From assembly GCA_001941225.1 (NCBI GenBank), contig MSHM01000040.1, positions 1 through 64,000 of the forward strand: 64,000 nucleotides of DNA, in the 5' to 3' direction. This document shows positions 17,689 to 26,656 of this stretch, piece by piece. Position 1 is the stretch's first letter. Each line of letters opens with the position of its first letter. Position numbers and translations under genes: made by a program. The notes beneath the pieces were generated by a model. The model did not search any database, had not been told where the DNA came from, and saw only the letters and a list, made by a program, of their open reading frames with translations. The stretch is from Oscillospiraceae bacterium Zagget12 (GTDB taxonomy: Bacteria; Bacillota; Clostridia; UBA1381).

Positions 17689-18736
17689 ATTGCCTTGACC
17701 CTTTTATGTCAAAGCCGCGCATAACCTCTTTGCGTTTTTCTATCGCGTATTGGGTGTAGTATTTGTGAGTGACCTCGATGTTTTTGTGTCCCATAAGCTC
17801 AGCCACCATTTTTATATCCACTCCGTCGGCAATCATATTGCAGGCGAAAGTACGCCTCAAGGCGTGCGGACGCGCCTTGTCGGGATCGTATATTCCGACG
17901 GTGTGACAGTATTTTTTCAGTATTTTTTCAACTCCCTGCGCCGTCATACGCGTGCCGAGCCTGCTTATAAAGAGGGCGTTGTCCTTTGCCTTTTCGTTTT
18001 CTGTTCTTTCCTGCATATATGCGAATAATTCATTTTCCACCTGAACCGGCATAAAAACCTCCTGCTCGTCGCCGCCCTTGCGCGTGACAACGAAGGACGA
18101 GGTGTCAAAGCAAACATCGTGCATATCGAGATTTATAAGCTCGCTTACGCGGCAGCCCGTGCCGAGGTAGGCGGTAAACAGAGCGATGTCGCGCTGTTTT
18201 CTGTTTTTGTATTCTGCAAGGTCGCGTCCGGTGTAGTATTTTTCGCCGTTATAGATAACGTCAAGCAGATTTACGGTTTCCTGAGTTGTGAGCGGACGTT
18301 TCATCTTTTGATGCACCTTTTTGAAATCCACCTTGTCGGTAATGTTCTGCGAAATGAGGTCGTTTTTGTAAAGGTACGCGAATAATCCGCGTATGCCGGA
18401 CAGCTTGCGGTTTATTCCGTAGGCGCTGTTTCGGCGCACGCGCTTTACGTGCTTGCCGTCAATGGTTACGGTGTCGGTTTCATATTCCTTGAGGTACGCG
18501 GTGAATCCGTTTAAATCGCGCAAAGTTACCTGCTCCATATGCTCCACCGTGAAATCCTCCGTGTTTGCTACGTCCTTAAAATGAAATTTCTGCAAATATT
18601 CAAGAAAGGTTTTTATATCGATGCTGTAGCCTATCTGCGTGTTTATGCTTTCGCCGTTGTAGGCGATTTCTATGTAATCGAATACAAAATCGGGAAGATT
18701 TGAAAGAAAATTCATAAGCTTGGTGTGCTTGCTCAT
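17687..18736 (-). CDS. XerS-like tyrosine recombinase
   Basis: A 349-residue site-specific recombinase. All catalytic residues are visible: Arg196 in CRVSEL, Lys220 in TRKGGD, His291 and Arg294 in HALRR, His317 in GHKN and Tyr326 or Tyr327 in YYTQ. The length and N-terminal layout (LPDFVFDYI, TLRDLNGFTAYL, a stretch linking to RKQRDIAL) match streptococcal XerS, the single recombinase that resolves chromosome dimers, better than the roughly 300-residue XerC or XerD. The start at 18736 follows AGGAGATGG; the longer ORF overlaps the promoter. No attachment site, excisionase or phage gene is nearby, so a housekeeping role is more likely than an integrated element. Confidence 0.8.
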   Translation of the reverse strand: MSKHTKLMNFLSNLPDFVFDYIEIAYNGESINTQIGYSIDIKTFLEYLQKFHFKDVANTEDFTVEHMEQVTLRDLNGFTAYLKEYETDTVTIDGKHVKRVRRNSAYGINRKLSGIRGLFAYLYKNDLISQNITDKVDFKKVHQKMKRPLTTQETVNLLDVIYNGEKYYTGRDLAEYKNRKQRDIALFTAYLGTGCRVSELINLDMHDVCFDTSSFVVTRKGGDEQEVFMPVQVENELFAYMQERTENEKAKDNALFISRLGTRMTAQGVEKILKKYCHTVGIYDPDKARPHALRRTFACNMIADGVDIKMVAELMGHKNIEVTHKYYTQYAIEKRKEVMRGFDIKGSRQ

Positions 18737-18757
18737 AATACCATCTCCTATAGAGCC

Positions 18758-18786
18758 ATTATATAATGAAATCAAATTCAATGCAA
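18758..18786 (-). promoter_or_regulatory. Promoter of the XerS-like recombinase gene
   Basis: On the minus strand TTGCAT (18781-18786) and TATAAT (18758-18763) are 17 bases apart. The -10 lies inside a perfect 12-bp palindrome CATTATATAATG at 18757-18768. Confidence 0.65.
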
Positions 18787-18804
18787 GCGTTGTAAAAGAA
18801 AAAT

Positions 18805-18840
18805 AAAGTACTTTTTTTTGTACTTTGCTTGTGTTATAAT
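18805..18840 (+). promoter_or_regulatory. addB promoter with an operator-like inverted repeat
   Basis: An extended -10 (TGTTATAAT, TATAAT at 18835-18840) is preceded by AAAGTAC, eight T residues and GTACTTT (18805-18826). The perfect 7-bp arms cover the -35 region, where no good hexamer is seen, which suggests a regulator site. Confidence 0.5.
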
Positions 18841-18870
18841 AGAATAAATACGATGAAAGGATATATTCTT

Positions 18871-21800
18871 ATGGGTATAAGTATTATAAGAGGCGCAATT
18901 TCCTCCGGCAAGAGCAAGATGTGCCTTGACGAAATTGAAAAACTGCATAAAGAAAATCCAAACGCCAAATGTATAATGATAGTGCCCGACCACTATTCAT
19001 ACGAAACGGAAAAAAAGTTTGTCGAAAAATTCGGCGGAACGGGTTTGAATAATATAGAGGTGCTGACATTGCGCCGTATGGCGATAAATAATCTCAGTAT
19101 GAATCAGCTCTGTCATCTTACCGAATCGGGAAAGCAAATGCTGATATATAAGGCGGTGAACGCCGCCGCGCATGAGCTTGGCGATGCGGACGGTATGGAT
19201 ATGAAACTCATAACGGCAATGCGGCGGCAGGGATTTCTTGACGTTATGGCGTCGCTTATAAGCGAGCTTAAGAGGTATCTTATAACGCCGCAGATTTTAA
19301 AGGAGCGTATGGACGGCTCCGAAGGCAACGCCACATTAAAAAATAAGCTGAGAGTTCTTTACGCGGTGTATGAAAAATACTGCGCCTATGTGGAGGAATC
19401 GCAGTGCACCGACAGCGAGGACGATTTGTATATGCTCTCTCGGTGCATTGAAGATACCGATGAATTTAATGATAATACATATGTTTGGGTAAACCGCTTT
19501 GATAAGTTTATGCCTCAGCAGATAAGCGTTTTGGAGGCACTCCTCAAAAAGGGCGTGCATATGACAATCAGCGTGTGCTGTCCCGTCGCGGAGGACGAAA
19601 CGGAAAGGGAGCTGTATATTCAGACGGAAAAAACCCTGGACAGCGTAATGAAATTGGCGGAGTGCTACGGACTTGACGGAGAGTACCGCGCGGGAGCGGG
19701 CTTGTCGCATTTAAGGGATAAGCCCGATTTATACAAGCTTTTTCGGTATTGGACGGAGGACTTTGTATATGATGAAAAGCCGAGTAATTTGGCGCTGTTC
19801 CAAAGCCGCGACACCTACGGAGAAATAGAGAGAATAGCGTGCAGGATCACGGATTTGGTGCGCGACGACGGCTACCGTTTCCACGACATCGCGCTTTTAT
19901 GCGGAAATGAGGAGGAATACCGCCATCTTATCGAGGCGGTGTTCACGGAGTATGAAATACCGTATTTTACCGACAGAAAAATAATACTCAGCGATCACCC
20001 CATAGCAATGCAGATTTTGTCACTCTTTTCGGTGATAGACGAGGATTGGAGCTACGATTCGGTATTCCGCTGTCTGCGCGCGGGATTTATATACAGAAAG
20101 AAAACTGCGGGCAAATACACCTTTTATAATCCTATCAATCAGGACGAGGTTGACGCGCTTGAAAATTTCGTCTTGAAATACGGAATACGCGGCGCGAAAA
20201 GATGGCTCGGCGAAGAAAATTGGTCGGGCGCGAACGATATAGTCGCCGCGGCGTTCGGCTTGGAGGAAAATGACGCGGCGGACGAGCGGATTGAAAGGCT
20301 GCGCCGCGAAATATCCGCGCCGATTGCCAAATTTGCCGAATCGGTAAAGGGCAAAAAGACGGCGGCGGAGTTTGCCGAGGCATTATTTGAATATCTCGGC
20401 GACATACACCTTTACGAGGGACTGAAAACGGATATAGCCGACTTCAAGAAAAAGGGAATGGTAAACGAGGCGGAGCAGTTTACAAAGATATGGAATTTAA
20501 TCCTTGACGTGCTCGACCAAACTACAACCGCTCTTTCCGGCGATAAGATAAAAATAGACGAGTTCGCCGAGTATATGAGCGTGGGACTTTCAAAATGCGA
20601 AATACGCACAATACCGTCCGGAATTGACCGCGTGTATGTGGGAAGTGTGGAGCGCAGCAGCCACGCGAACGTTAAGGCTATGTTTGTTGTCGGCGCGAAA
20701 AACGGAACCTTTCCAACGAGCGTAAAATCAAAGGGATTTTTGTCCGATAATGACAGAAACATTCTTAATGATGAATACGGAATAACAATAGCGCCGGACA
20801 CCAAACGAAAAACGGACGAGCAGTATTTTAAGGTTTACCGCGCTTTATGCTCGGTAAGCGATAAGCTGTTTTTAAGCTATTCCGTGCAGGACGAGGAGGG
20901 CAGACTTCAAACGCCGTCGCATATGATACTGGATATATACCGCAAATTCCCGAATATGCGCGTTTCGGATAATCTGATTTCCGACGCGTCAAAGGACGGC
21001 GTGTATATATCGTCGCCGAAAGCGACTATTCACAAAATGCTTATAAACCGCTCATCAAGGTATGACGGGCAGAAAAATCCGCTTTGGGATATTGTGTACG
21101 ATTGGTATAAGGAAAGCCCGCGCTTTCGCACGGTGCTGTCGCTTACGGAAAGCGCGGATTATTATAACCGGCGCGGTATAATGCTTGACAGCGATATTGC
21201 CGGTATGCTTTATAACGGCAAAATAATCTACAGCGCAAGCAGGATAAACACCTTTGCAAGCTGTCCGTTCGAGTATTTTTTGAAATACGGCTTGGGCGCG
21301 CGCGAAAGGGAGGAATGGCAGGTAACGCCCGCGAATATGGGAACCTACGCGCACCGCGTAATAAATGATTTTTGCGTTGCCGTTGAGGACGGAGCAAAAA
21401 CCAATGCCGAAAAAATAGACGCGTGGCGCGCGCTTGACGATGACAGACGAGAGGAAATTTTAAGTGGCATCATAAATACGACGTGTGAGAATATGCTCTC
21501 ATCAGACGTCCGCGATAAGGAGCGCACGGCGAGCATATTCAGGCGAATGGGTAAAACGGTGTCCGACGCGGCAAAGCTTGTGCAGAAAAGCCTTTCGGCG
21601 GGTAATTTTGCCGAAAACGGTATGGAATGTGAATTTGAAATCGACTTGACGGAAAATGTCGCACTGCGCGGACTTATAGACAGGATAGACACCTGCGAAA
21701 CGCCGGACGGCAAATCATATATGCGCATAATAGATTATAAAACCGGCAGGACGGAGTTTAACATCGTTAATATCGCCGGCGGCTACGATATGCAAATGGT

Positions 21801-22377
21801 TATATACGCAATCGCGGCGGCGCGGATAATGAGGGACAACGGCAGGAACGCGGACGTGACGGGTATTTATTACACCGCCGTGCGGAGCAAATACAGAAAT
21901 TTAACCTCGAAGATTACGGAGGAAAATATAAAGCAACAAAATATCAAGGATATGATTCTTGACGGAGTGACCTTCGCGTCCGAGACGGAGGAGGACCGCG
22001 CAAAAATGATTTACAGTATGGACAACGGATTTTTTAAAAACGGAGAAAGCGTTTTCACCGGCGTGAAAATAGATAAGTACGGAGAAATAAAGGGCATAGG
22101 CAGTCTGGACGAAATCAACGGACTTATGGCGCACGTAAGGGACACGGTTATAGATATGGACTTGCGCGCGAGAAACGGCGAAATAGGGCTTAAGCCCTAC
22201 AATCCAAACGGCAGAGGCGGAGTGTGCGACTATTGCTCATACAGCGGAGTATGCAAATTCGACGAGAATAAAAAGGAACCGCGCGTTCCGAAAGGCACTC
22301 CCGAAGGAATTTGGGAAACGATGAAGGTTAAAGGAGCGGCCGCGAGAGGAGTGAAGAAAAATGGCGATGTGGACTGA
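18871..22377 (+). CDS. addB: ATP-dependent helicase/nuclease subunit B
   Basis: A 1168-residue partner of AddA in the double-strand-break resection complex that replaces RecBCD in Bacillota. The N-terminus has a P-loop-like RGAISSGKSK. The C-terminal third holds the RecB-type nuclease with GLIDRID and RIIDYKTGR. The iron-sulfur cysteines typical of AddB are present: one in ASCPFEYFLKYG near residue 798 and three in CDYCSYSGVC near 1119-1126. The start at 18871 was chosen for AAAGGA nine bases upstream, rather than ATGs 14 and 6 codons earlier. Its end overlaps addA by 17 bases, indicating translational coupling. Confidence 0.95.
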   Translation: MGISIIRGAISSGKSKMCLDEIEKLHKENPNAKCIMIVPDHYSYETEKKFVEKFGGTGLNNIEVLTLRRMAINNLSMNQLCHLTESGKQMLIYKAVNAAAHELGDADGMDMKLITAMRRQGFLDVMASLISELKRYLITPQILKERMDGSEGNATLKNKLRVLYAVYEKYCAYVEESQCTDSEDDLYMLSRCIEDTDEFNDNTYVWVNRFDKFMPQQISVLEALLKKGVHMTISVCCPVAEDETERELYIQTEKTLDSVMKLAECYGLDGEYRAGAGLSHLRDKPDLYKLFRYWTEDFVYDEKPSNLALFQSRDTYGEIERIACRITDLVRDDGYRFHDIALLCGNEEEYRHLIEAVFTEYEIPYFTDRKIILSDHPIAMQILSLFSVIDEDWSYDSVFRCLRAGFIYRKKTAGKYTFYNPINQDEVDALENFVLKYGIRGAKRWLGEENWSGANDIVAAAFGLEENDAADERIERLRREISAPIAKFAESVKGKKTAAEFAEALFEYLGDIHLYEGLKTDIADFKKKGMVNEAEQFTKIWNLILDVLDQTTTALSGDKIKIDEFAEYMSVGLSKCEIRTIPSGIDRVYVGSVERSSHANVKAMFVVGAKNGTFPTSVKSKGFLSDNDRNILNDEYGITIAPDTKRKTDEQYFKVYRALCSVSDKLFLSYSVQDEEGRLQTPSHMILDIYRKFPNMRVSDNLISDASKDGVYISSPKATIHKMLINRSSRYDGQKNPLWDIVYDWYKESPRFRTVLSLTESADYYNRRGIMLDSDIAGMLYNGKIIYSASRINTFASCPFEYFLKYGLGAREREEWQVTPANMGTYAHRVINDFCVAVEDGAKTNAEKIDAWRALDDDRREEILSGIINTTCENMLSSDVRDKERTASIFRRMGKTVSDAAKLVQKSLSAGNFAENGMECEFEIDLTENVALRGLIDRIDTCETPDGKSYMRIIDYKTGRTEFNIVNIAGGYDMQMVIYAIAAARIMRDNGRNADVTGIYYTAVRSKYRNLTSKITEENIKQQNIKDMILDGVTFASETEEDRAKMIYSMDNGFFKNGESVFTGVKIDKYGEIKGIGSLDEINGLMAHVRDTVIDMDLRARNGEIGLKPYNPNGRGGVCDYCSYSGVCKFDENKKEPRVPKGTPEGIWETMKVKGAAARGVKKNGDVD

Positions 22378-25300
22378 CGCGCAGAAGAAAGCGATATATG
22401 AGCCGTCCGGCGAGGGCAATATATTTGTATCGGCGGCGGCGGGCTCCGGCAAAACCGCGGTGCTTGTGGAGCGTATCGCAAATATGGTCACCGAAAAAAA
22501 CGTACCCGTTGATTCTCTTTTGGTTGTAACCTTTACCGAGGCGGCGGCAGCGGAAATGAAGGAGCGAATTATAGACCGCATAAATCAATCATACCGCGGC
22601 GCGCTGAAAAGCGGCAGCGCAAGGAGCAAATATTTCAAGGAGCAGATGCACCTCACCGCGAACGCGGACATCAATACGATAGATTCCTTTTGTATGAACG
22701 CGGTAAGAAATAACTTTCATATACTCGGCATCGACCCGAATTTCAGCATTATCGATAAAAAAGAGGGCGAAATGCTGATGGACGATACGGTGTCGGAGAT
22801 GTTTATGTCGCTGTACGCGTCCGAGGATGCCGAGGATAAGGAACGCTTTACAAGGCTTGTAAGCACATACGCGTCAAACCGCGACGACGAGGGCTTAAAG
22901 AGCATTGTATACAAGGTGTATAATTTCATACAGTCCTTTCCGGAGCCGTTGGAATGGCTTTGCAAAAAGGCGGATATGTACAGCGCGGATATGACGGAAA
23001 GCGTATGGGTACGGGAAATAATCCTAAAAAGACACGTAAACAAAATAATAAACAAGCACGAGCGTTTCTGGGACGAGCTTACGGAGCAAATGCTGTCAAT
23101 CGTATCCGAGGAATGCGGCGTCGACTTTGAAGATGAGCCGGTATACGAGGCTATAGGCGAGGCGGCGGATTACTGGGGCAAGATATGGAAAAACGTGTGT
23201 ATGTGCCGCGAGGCTGTGCAAACGCTTAAAAAGGCGCAGACATGGGAGGATTTTTACGACTTCCGCGAAAGGTATATAGAAAAGAAATCCTTTCTCGGCA
23301 ACGCGATAAAAATCGTGCCGCTAAAAAAGCAGGCGTCCGACGAGGAATGGCAAAAATTCTACAACGAATATGACTATATGCGCGACGATTTCCGCGAGGA
23401 ATGTATGATTCTTCCGTCCGAGAGCAGGGAGGATTTTAACAAAGAGCTGCATTCCGAGGAGCTTAAGCAATCGGTTGACGATATTGCTTGGCTTGTAACG
23501 CTGTTTTCGGAAAAGTACGAGGAAAAGAAAACAAAAAGGAACGTAAAATCCTTTTCCGATATAGAGCATCTGACCTACAGGCTGTTTCGCGATAATGAAA
23601 ATATACGCGGCGAGTACGCGCAAAAATACGAGGAGATACTCATAGACGAGTATCAGGATACAAACAGCTTGCAGGACGCGATATTCACGCTTATTTCAAG
23701 GGATAATAAAAATATGTTTATGGTCGGCGACCTAAAGCAGAGCATTTACCGTTTTCGCGGCGGCGACCCGACCGTGTTCAAGGGTAAAAGCCGCCTGTAT
23801 GCCGACGGAAAGCAGGGCAAAAAAATAATGCTTTCCCAGAATTTCAGGAGCCGCCGAGAGGTTCTCGAAAGTATAAACGCCGTATTCGGCGCGATGATGT
23901 CGGACAATGTCGGCGATGTCGAATACAACGATGATGAGGCGCTTAAGCGCAGCGCGGAAAGAGAATGTTATATTGACGGCAAAAATCTCGAGAATGAGGA
24001 AAACATAAAAAACGGCTACAATTCGGAATTATACAAAATTGCCGTTGTAAAGGAAACTTCCGAAACGGACGAGGAAATCACCGCCGAAACGGCTGAGGCG
24101 GCGTGTGTGGCGGACAGAATAAGGGAATTGATTGACGGCCGCTTTCAAGTCAGCGCCGGAGGCGGCGAATACCGCGATATACAGTACCGCGACATAGTTA
24201 TTCTGATGCGCTCGGTAAAAAGCGCCGGCGTTATGCGCGATATGCTTGAAAGCCGTGCTATTCCGGTCTATGTGCAAAAGGACGAGTATTTTGAACGCCG
24301 CGAGATAAAGCTGATGCTCACCTTGATTTCACTTATAAATAATCATATGCAGGATATACCGCTTGCGGCGGTTATGCGTTCGCCGATAGGCGGCTTTACG
24401 GAGAACGAGCTTGCTCTTATCAGAGCGGAGCATAAGGGCGGCTCCTTTTACGGTGCGGTAAAGCACTATAAAGAGAACGGCGCGGATATGAACGCAAAGG
24501 AAAAGCGTTTAAAGGATAAGTGCCGCCGTTTCTTTGACGACCTTGACCGTTGGAGAGGATATGTTAAAATCAAGTCGATAGCGTCGCTGATATGGACGCT
24601 GTACGAGGAAACGGGATTTTATGACTTTATGGGCGCGTTGGAGGGCGGCGAGGAGGCTCAGGCAAATCTAAAGCTGCTCTATGAGCGCGCCAAAAGGTAT
24701 GAGGAATCGGGTTTTAAGGGAATATTTAATTTTATACGGTATATCGAGCGTATGGAAAGCCGAAACGACGATATAAGCGGCGCAAGACTTGTGAATGAAA
24801 GTCACAATGTTGTCAGAATTATGACTATACACAAGAGCAAGGGACTTGAATTTCCCGTGGTGTTCCTTGCCCGCACAACAAAGAGAATAGCCTCGGGCGG
24901 CAGCGGCGCGGACGGCAGAATACTCCTCCATAAGGATATGGGTATCGGAATTGATTATTACAATTACGAGGATATGTATTGCAAAAAGCTTATCTTCAAT
25001 AAATACATCAAGGAGGAGATTGACGCGGAGAGCCGCTCCGAGGAGCTGCGCCTTATGTATGTCGCGATGACGCGCGCGAAGGAAAAGCTCATTGTCACGG
25101 CGGCAAGGGCGTATAAAAGCAGGGAGGGCTGCGAAAAGGCGCTTTCCGCGTTAAAGAGCAAAAAAGACAAAAACACGCTGAAATATATCGACGCAAAAAA
25201 CGCGAAAACATATTCCGACTGGATAATACCCGCTGTCAGCAGCAGAGGCAGATGCTGGAACGCGTATGAAAGAATTGTTTCGTCCCTGGAGCACGAAAGC

Positions 25301-26083
25301 GGCGCAAAGGCTCAAAAAGAGGATATAGTAATTGAAAATCCCGAGGAAATACGCTCCTTGGTACGGAAAATACTTGAATTTAAGTATAAGTATTCCGAAA
25401 GCGGAGCCATTCCGTCAAAAACCTCCGTTACCGCCATAAAGGAAATGGAGGATATGGAGCATACTCACGAGGACGACCCGATATATATGGTTCGCAAGCC
25501 TAAGTTTTTGCAAACCGAAAAGCAGGGCGCGCAGATAGGTACCGCTCAGCATCAGATTATGGCGTATATCAATATAGAAAAAATGCGCTCGATTGATAAA
25601 AGCGAATACGAGAGCTTTGCGGCGGAGGAAATAAAGCGAATTGCCGCCGAAGGACAGATAGAGCGGGATATTGCCTCCGATGACAAAATTATCGATATGC
25701 TGTGCGCGAATGTATGCGCCTTTTTCAAGAGCGATATGGGCAGACAGGTGCTTAATGCGGAGCGCGTGCATCGCGAACGTCCGTTTGAGATAGAAATATC
25801 CGCGCGCGAATATGACGGCAGTCTTGACAGCGTCTATGATGATGAAAGGATTGTAGTTCAGGGAATTATCGACCTATATTTTGAGGATAAGGACGGCAAT
25901 ATAACTCTTGTGGACTACAAAACCGACAGATGCTCCACAAGGGAGGAACAGCTTGCCGTCGCGGCAAGATATAAAAAGCAGCTCGAGCTTTATGAAAGGG
26001 CTATGGAAACGATATTAAAAAAATCGATAAAAAATAAATATTTGTATTTATTTTCGGCGCGAAGTGTGGTAGAATTAGATTGA
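22361..26083 (+). CDS. addA: ATP-dependent helicase/nuclease subunit A
   Basis: A 1240-residue UvrD-family helicase fused to a RecB-type nuclease. Walker A is AAAGSGKTAVL near residue 30. ILIDEYQDTN is the helicase motif II, GDLKQSIYRFRGGDP motif III, MTIHKSKGLEFPVVF motif V, and LMYVAMTRAK motif VI. The nuclease motif LVDYKTDR lies near residue 1184. With AddB it degrades ends until a Chi site and loads RecA. The ribosome binding site GAGGAG lies inside the end of addB. Confidence 0.96.
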   Translation: MAMWTDAQKKAIYEPSGEGNIFVSAAAGSGKTAVLVERIANMVTEKNVPVDSLLVVTFTEAAAAEMKERIIDRINQSYRGALKSGSARSKYFKEQMHLTANADINTIDSFCMNAVRNNFHILGIDPNFSIIDKKEGEMLMDDTVSEMFMSLYASEDAEDKERFTRLVSTYASNRDDEGLKSIVYKVYNFIQSFPEPLEWLCKKADMYSADMTESVWVREIILKRHVNKIINKHERFWDELTEQMLSIVSEECGVDFEDEPVYEAIGEAADYWGKIWKNVCMCREAVQTLKKAQTWEDFYDFRERYIEKKSFLGNAIKIVPLKKQASDEEWQKFYNEYDYMRDDFREECMILPSESREDFNKELHSEELKQSVDDIAWLVTLFSEKYEEKKTKRNVKSFSDIEHLTYRLFRDNENIRGEYAQKYEEILIDEYQDTNSLQDAIFTLISRDNKNMFMVGDLKQSIYRFRGGDPTVFKGKSRLYADGKQGKKIMLSQNFRSRREVLESINAVFGAMMSDNVGDVEYNDDEALKRSAERECYIDGKNLENEENIKNGYNSELYKIAVVKETSETDEEITAETAEAACVADRIRELIDGRFQVSAGGGEYRDIQYRDIVILMRSVKSAGVMRDMLESRAIPVYVQKDEYFERREIKLMLTLISLINNHMQDIPLAAVMRSPIGGFTENELALIRAEHKGGSFYGAVKHYKENGADMNAKEKRLKDKCRRFFDDLDRWRGYVKIKSIASLIWTLYEETGFYDFMGALEGGEEAQANLKLLYERAKRYEESGFKGIFNFIRYIERMESRNDDISGARLVNESHNVVRIMTIHKSKGLEFPVVFLARTTKRIASGGSGADGRILLHKDMGIGIDYYNYEDMYCKKLIFNKYIKEEIDAESRSEELRLMYVAMTRAKEKLIVTAARAYKSREGCEKALSALKSKKDKNTLKYIDAKNAKTYSDWIIPAVSSRGRCWNAYERIVSSLEHESGAKAQKEDIVIENPEEIRSLVRKILEFKYKYSESGAIPSKTSVTAIKEMEDMEHTHEDDPIYMVRKPKFLQTEKQGAQIGTAQHQIMAYINIEKMRSIDKSEYESFAAEEIKRIAAEGQIERDIASDDKIIDMLCANVCAFFKSDMGRQVLNAERVHRERPFEIEISAREYDGSLDSVYDDERIVVQGIIDLYFEDKDGNITLVDYKTDRCSTREEQLAVAARYKKQLELYERAMETILKKSIKNKYLYLFSARSVVELD

Positions 26084-26107
26084 TAATTTCTTTACGAGGT
26101 GAATACG

Positions 26108-26473
26108 ATGGCGTCATACGGCAATTTCAATATGAACAAGAAAAGGAAGGGCAAAAAGGTTATAATTACCGTAGTATGCGTTGTCGTGCTTTTGCTTGCG
26201 GCGGTGTTCGCGATAGGCATCATCGCCGGAGGCGGCGGTGAGGAGGCGGAGAGAATATCCTCCGCGGTACAGGAGAATACTCAGCTTAAGCAGCAGATAA
26301 GCGAGCTTAACGACGAGATTGAAAATATGCAAGCCGTGATAGACGATCTGCGCGCGGAGCTTGACGCGCGCCCGACTGTCGCGCCCACTCCGTCCGAAAC
26401 GGCGCCCGCCGCGTCCGCCGAGCCGACGAATTCTCCGTTGTCAACAAATTCGCCCCGCGCGGGCTTGAGATAA
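26108..26473 (+). CDS. Small membrane-anchored coiled-coil protein
   Basis: A 121-residue protein of unknown function. The N-terminus is basic, one helix spans about residues 15-38 (VVCVVVLLLAAVFAIGIIAG), a short coiled coil covers about 46-82, and the tail is rich in Pro, Thr, Ser and Ala, as in wall-spanning linkers. GAGGTG lies six bases before the ATG at 26108, so the GTG within it was not used as the start. It begins 24 bases after addA and may be co-transcribed with it. Confidence 0.7.
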   Translation: MASYGNFNMNKKRKGKKVIITVVCVVVLLLAAVFAIGIIAGGGGEEAERISSAVQENTQLKQQISELNDEIENMQAVIDDLRAELDARPTVAPTPSETAPAASAEPTNSPLSTNSPRAGLR

Positions 26474-26538
26474 CGCGTATCTTGTACAAATGCCTTTGCG
26501 GGTCTGCAAAAAAAAAGCATAAAAATAAAAGATTAGTC

Positions 26539-26567
26539 TTGACAAACTTTTTTTACTATGCTACAAT
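26539..26567 (+). promoter_or_regulatory. Strong sigma-A promoter of glnA
   Basis: TTGACA and TACAAT are exactly 17 bases apart. Transcription should start near 26574, directly at the attenuator. Confidence 0.85.
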
Positions 26568-26571
26568 AAAA

Positions 26572-26614
26572 AGGAGCAAAGGTGTTTCTTCCGTAGGGAT
26601 AGGAGCGCCTTTTT
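26572..26614 (+). promoter_or_regulatory. glnA leader attenuator with candidate ANTAR hairpin
   Basis: The leader can fold in two exclusive ways. One is a small hairpin (26572-26590) with hexaloop AAGGTG, carrying the A1 and G4 that ANTAR proteins recognise; its stem pairs AGGAG-A with T-TTCTT around one bulged C. The other is a terminator in which AAAGGTGTTTCT pairs with AGGAGCGCCTTT over 12 base pairs including G-U, followed by a T-run. The hexaloop bases form the terminator's 5' arm. The predicted start lies at the edge of the small hairpin, so its first pairs are uncertain. Readthrough would favour glnA expression. Confidence 0.6.
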
Positions 26615-26656
26615 ATAGTATTGGATTTTGATATTATAAATGAAAGGAAAATCGTT

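Noticed and set aside
17687-18736. Integrase as a sign of a prophage or integrative element
   Set aside because: No attachment repeats, tRNA, excisionase, relaxase or phage genes are nearby, and the protein resembles XerS.
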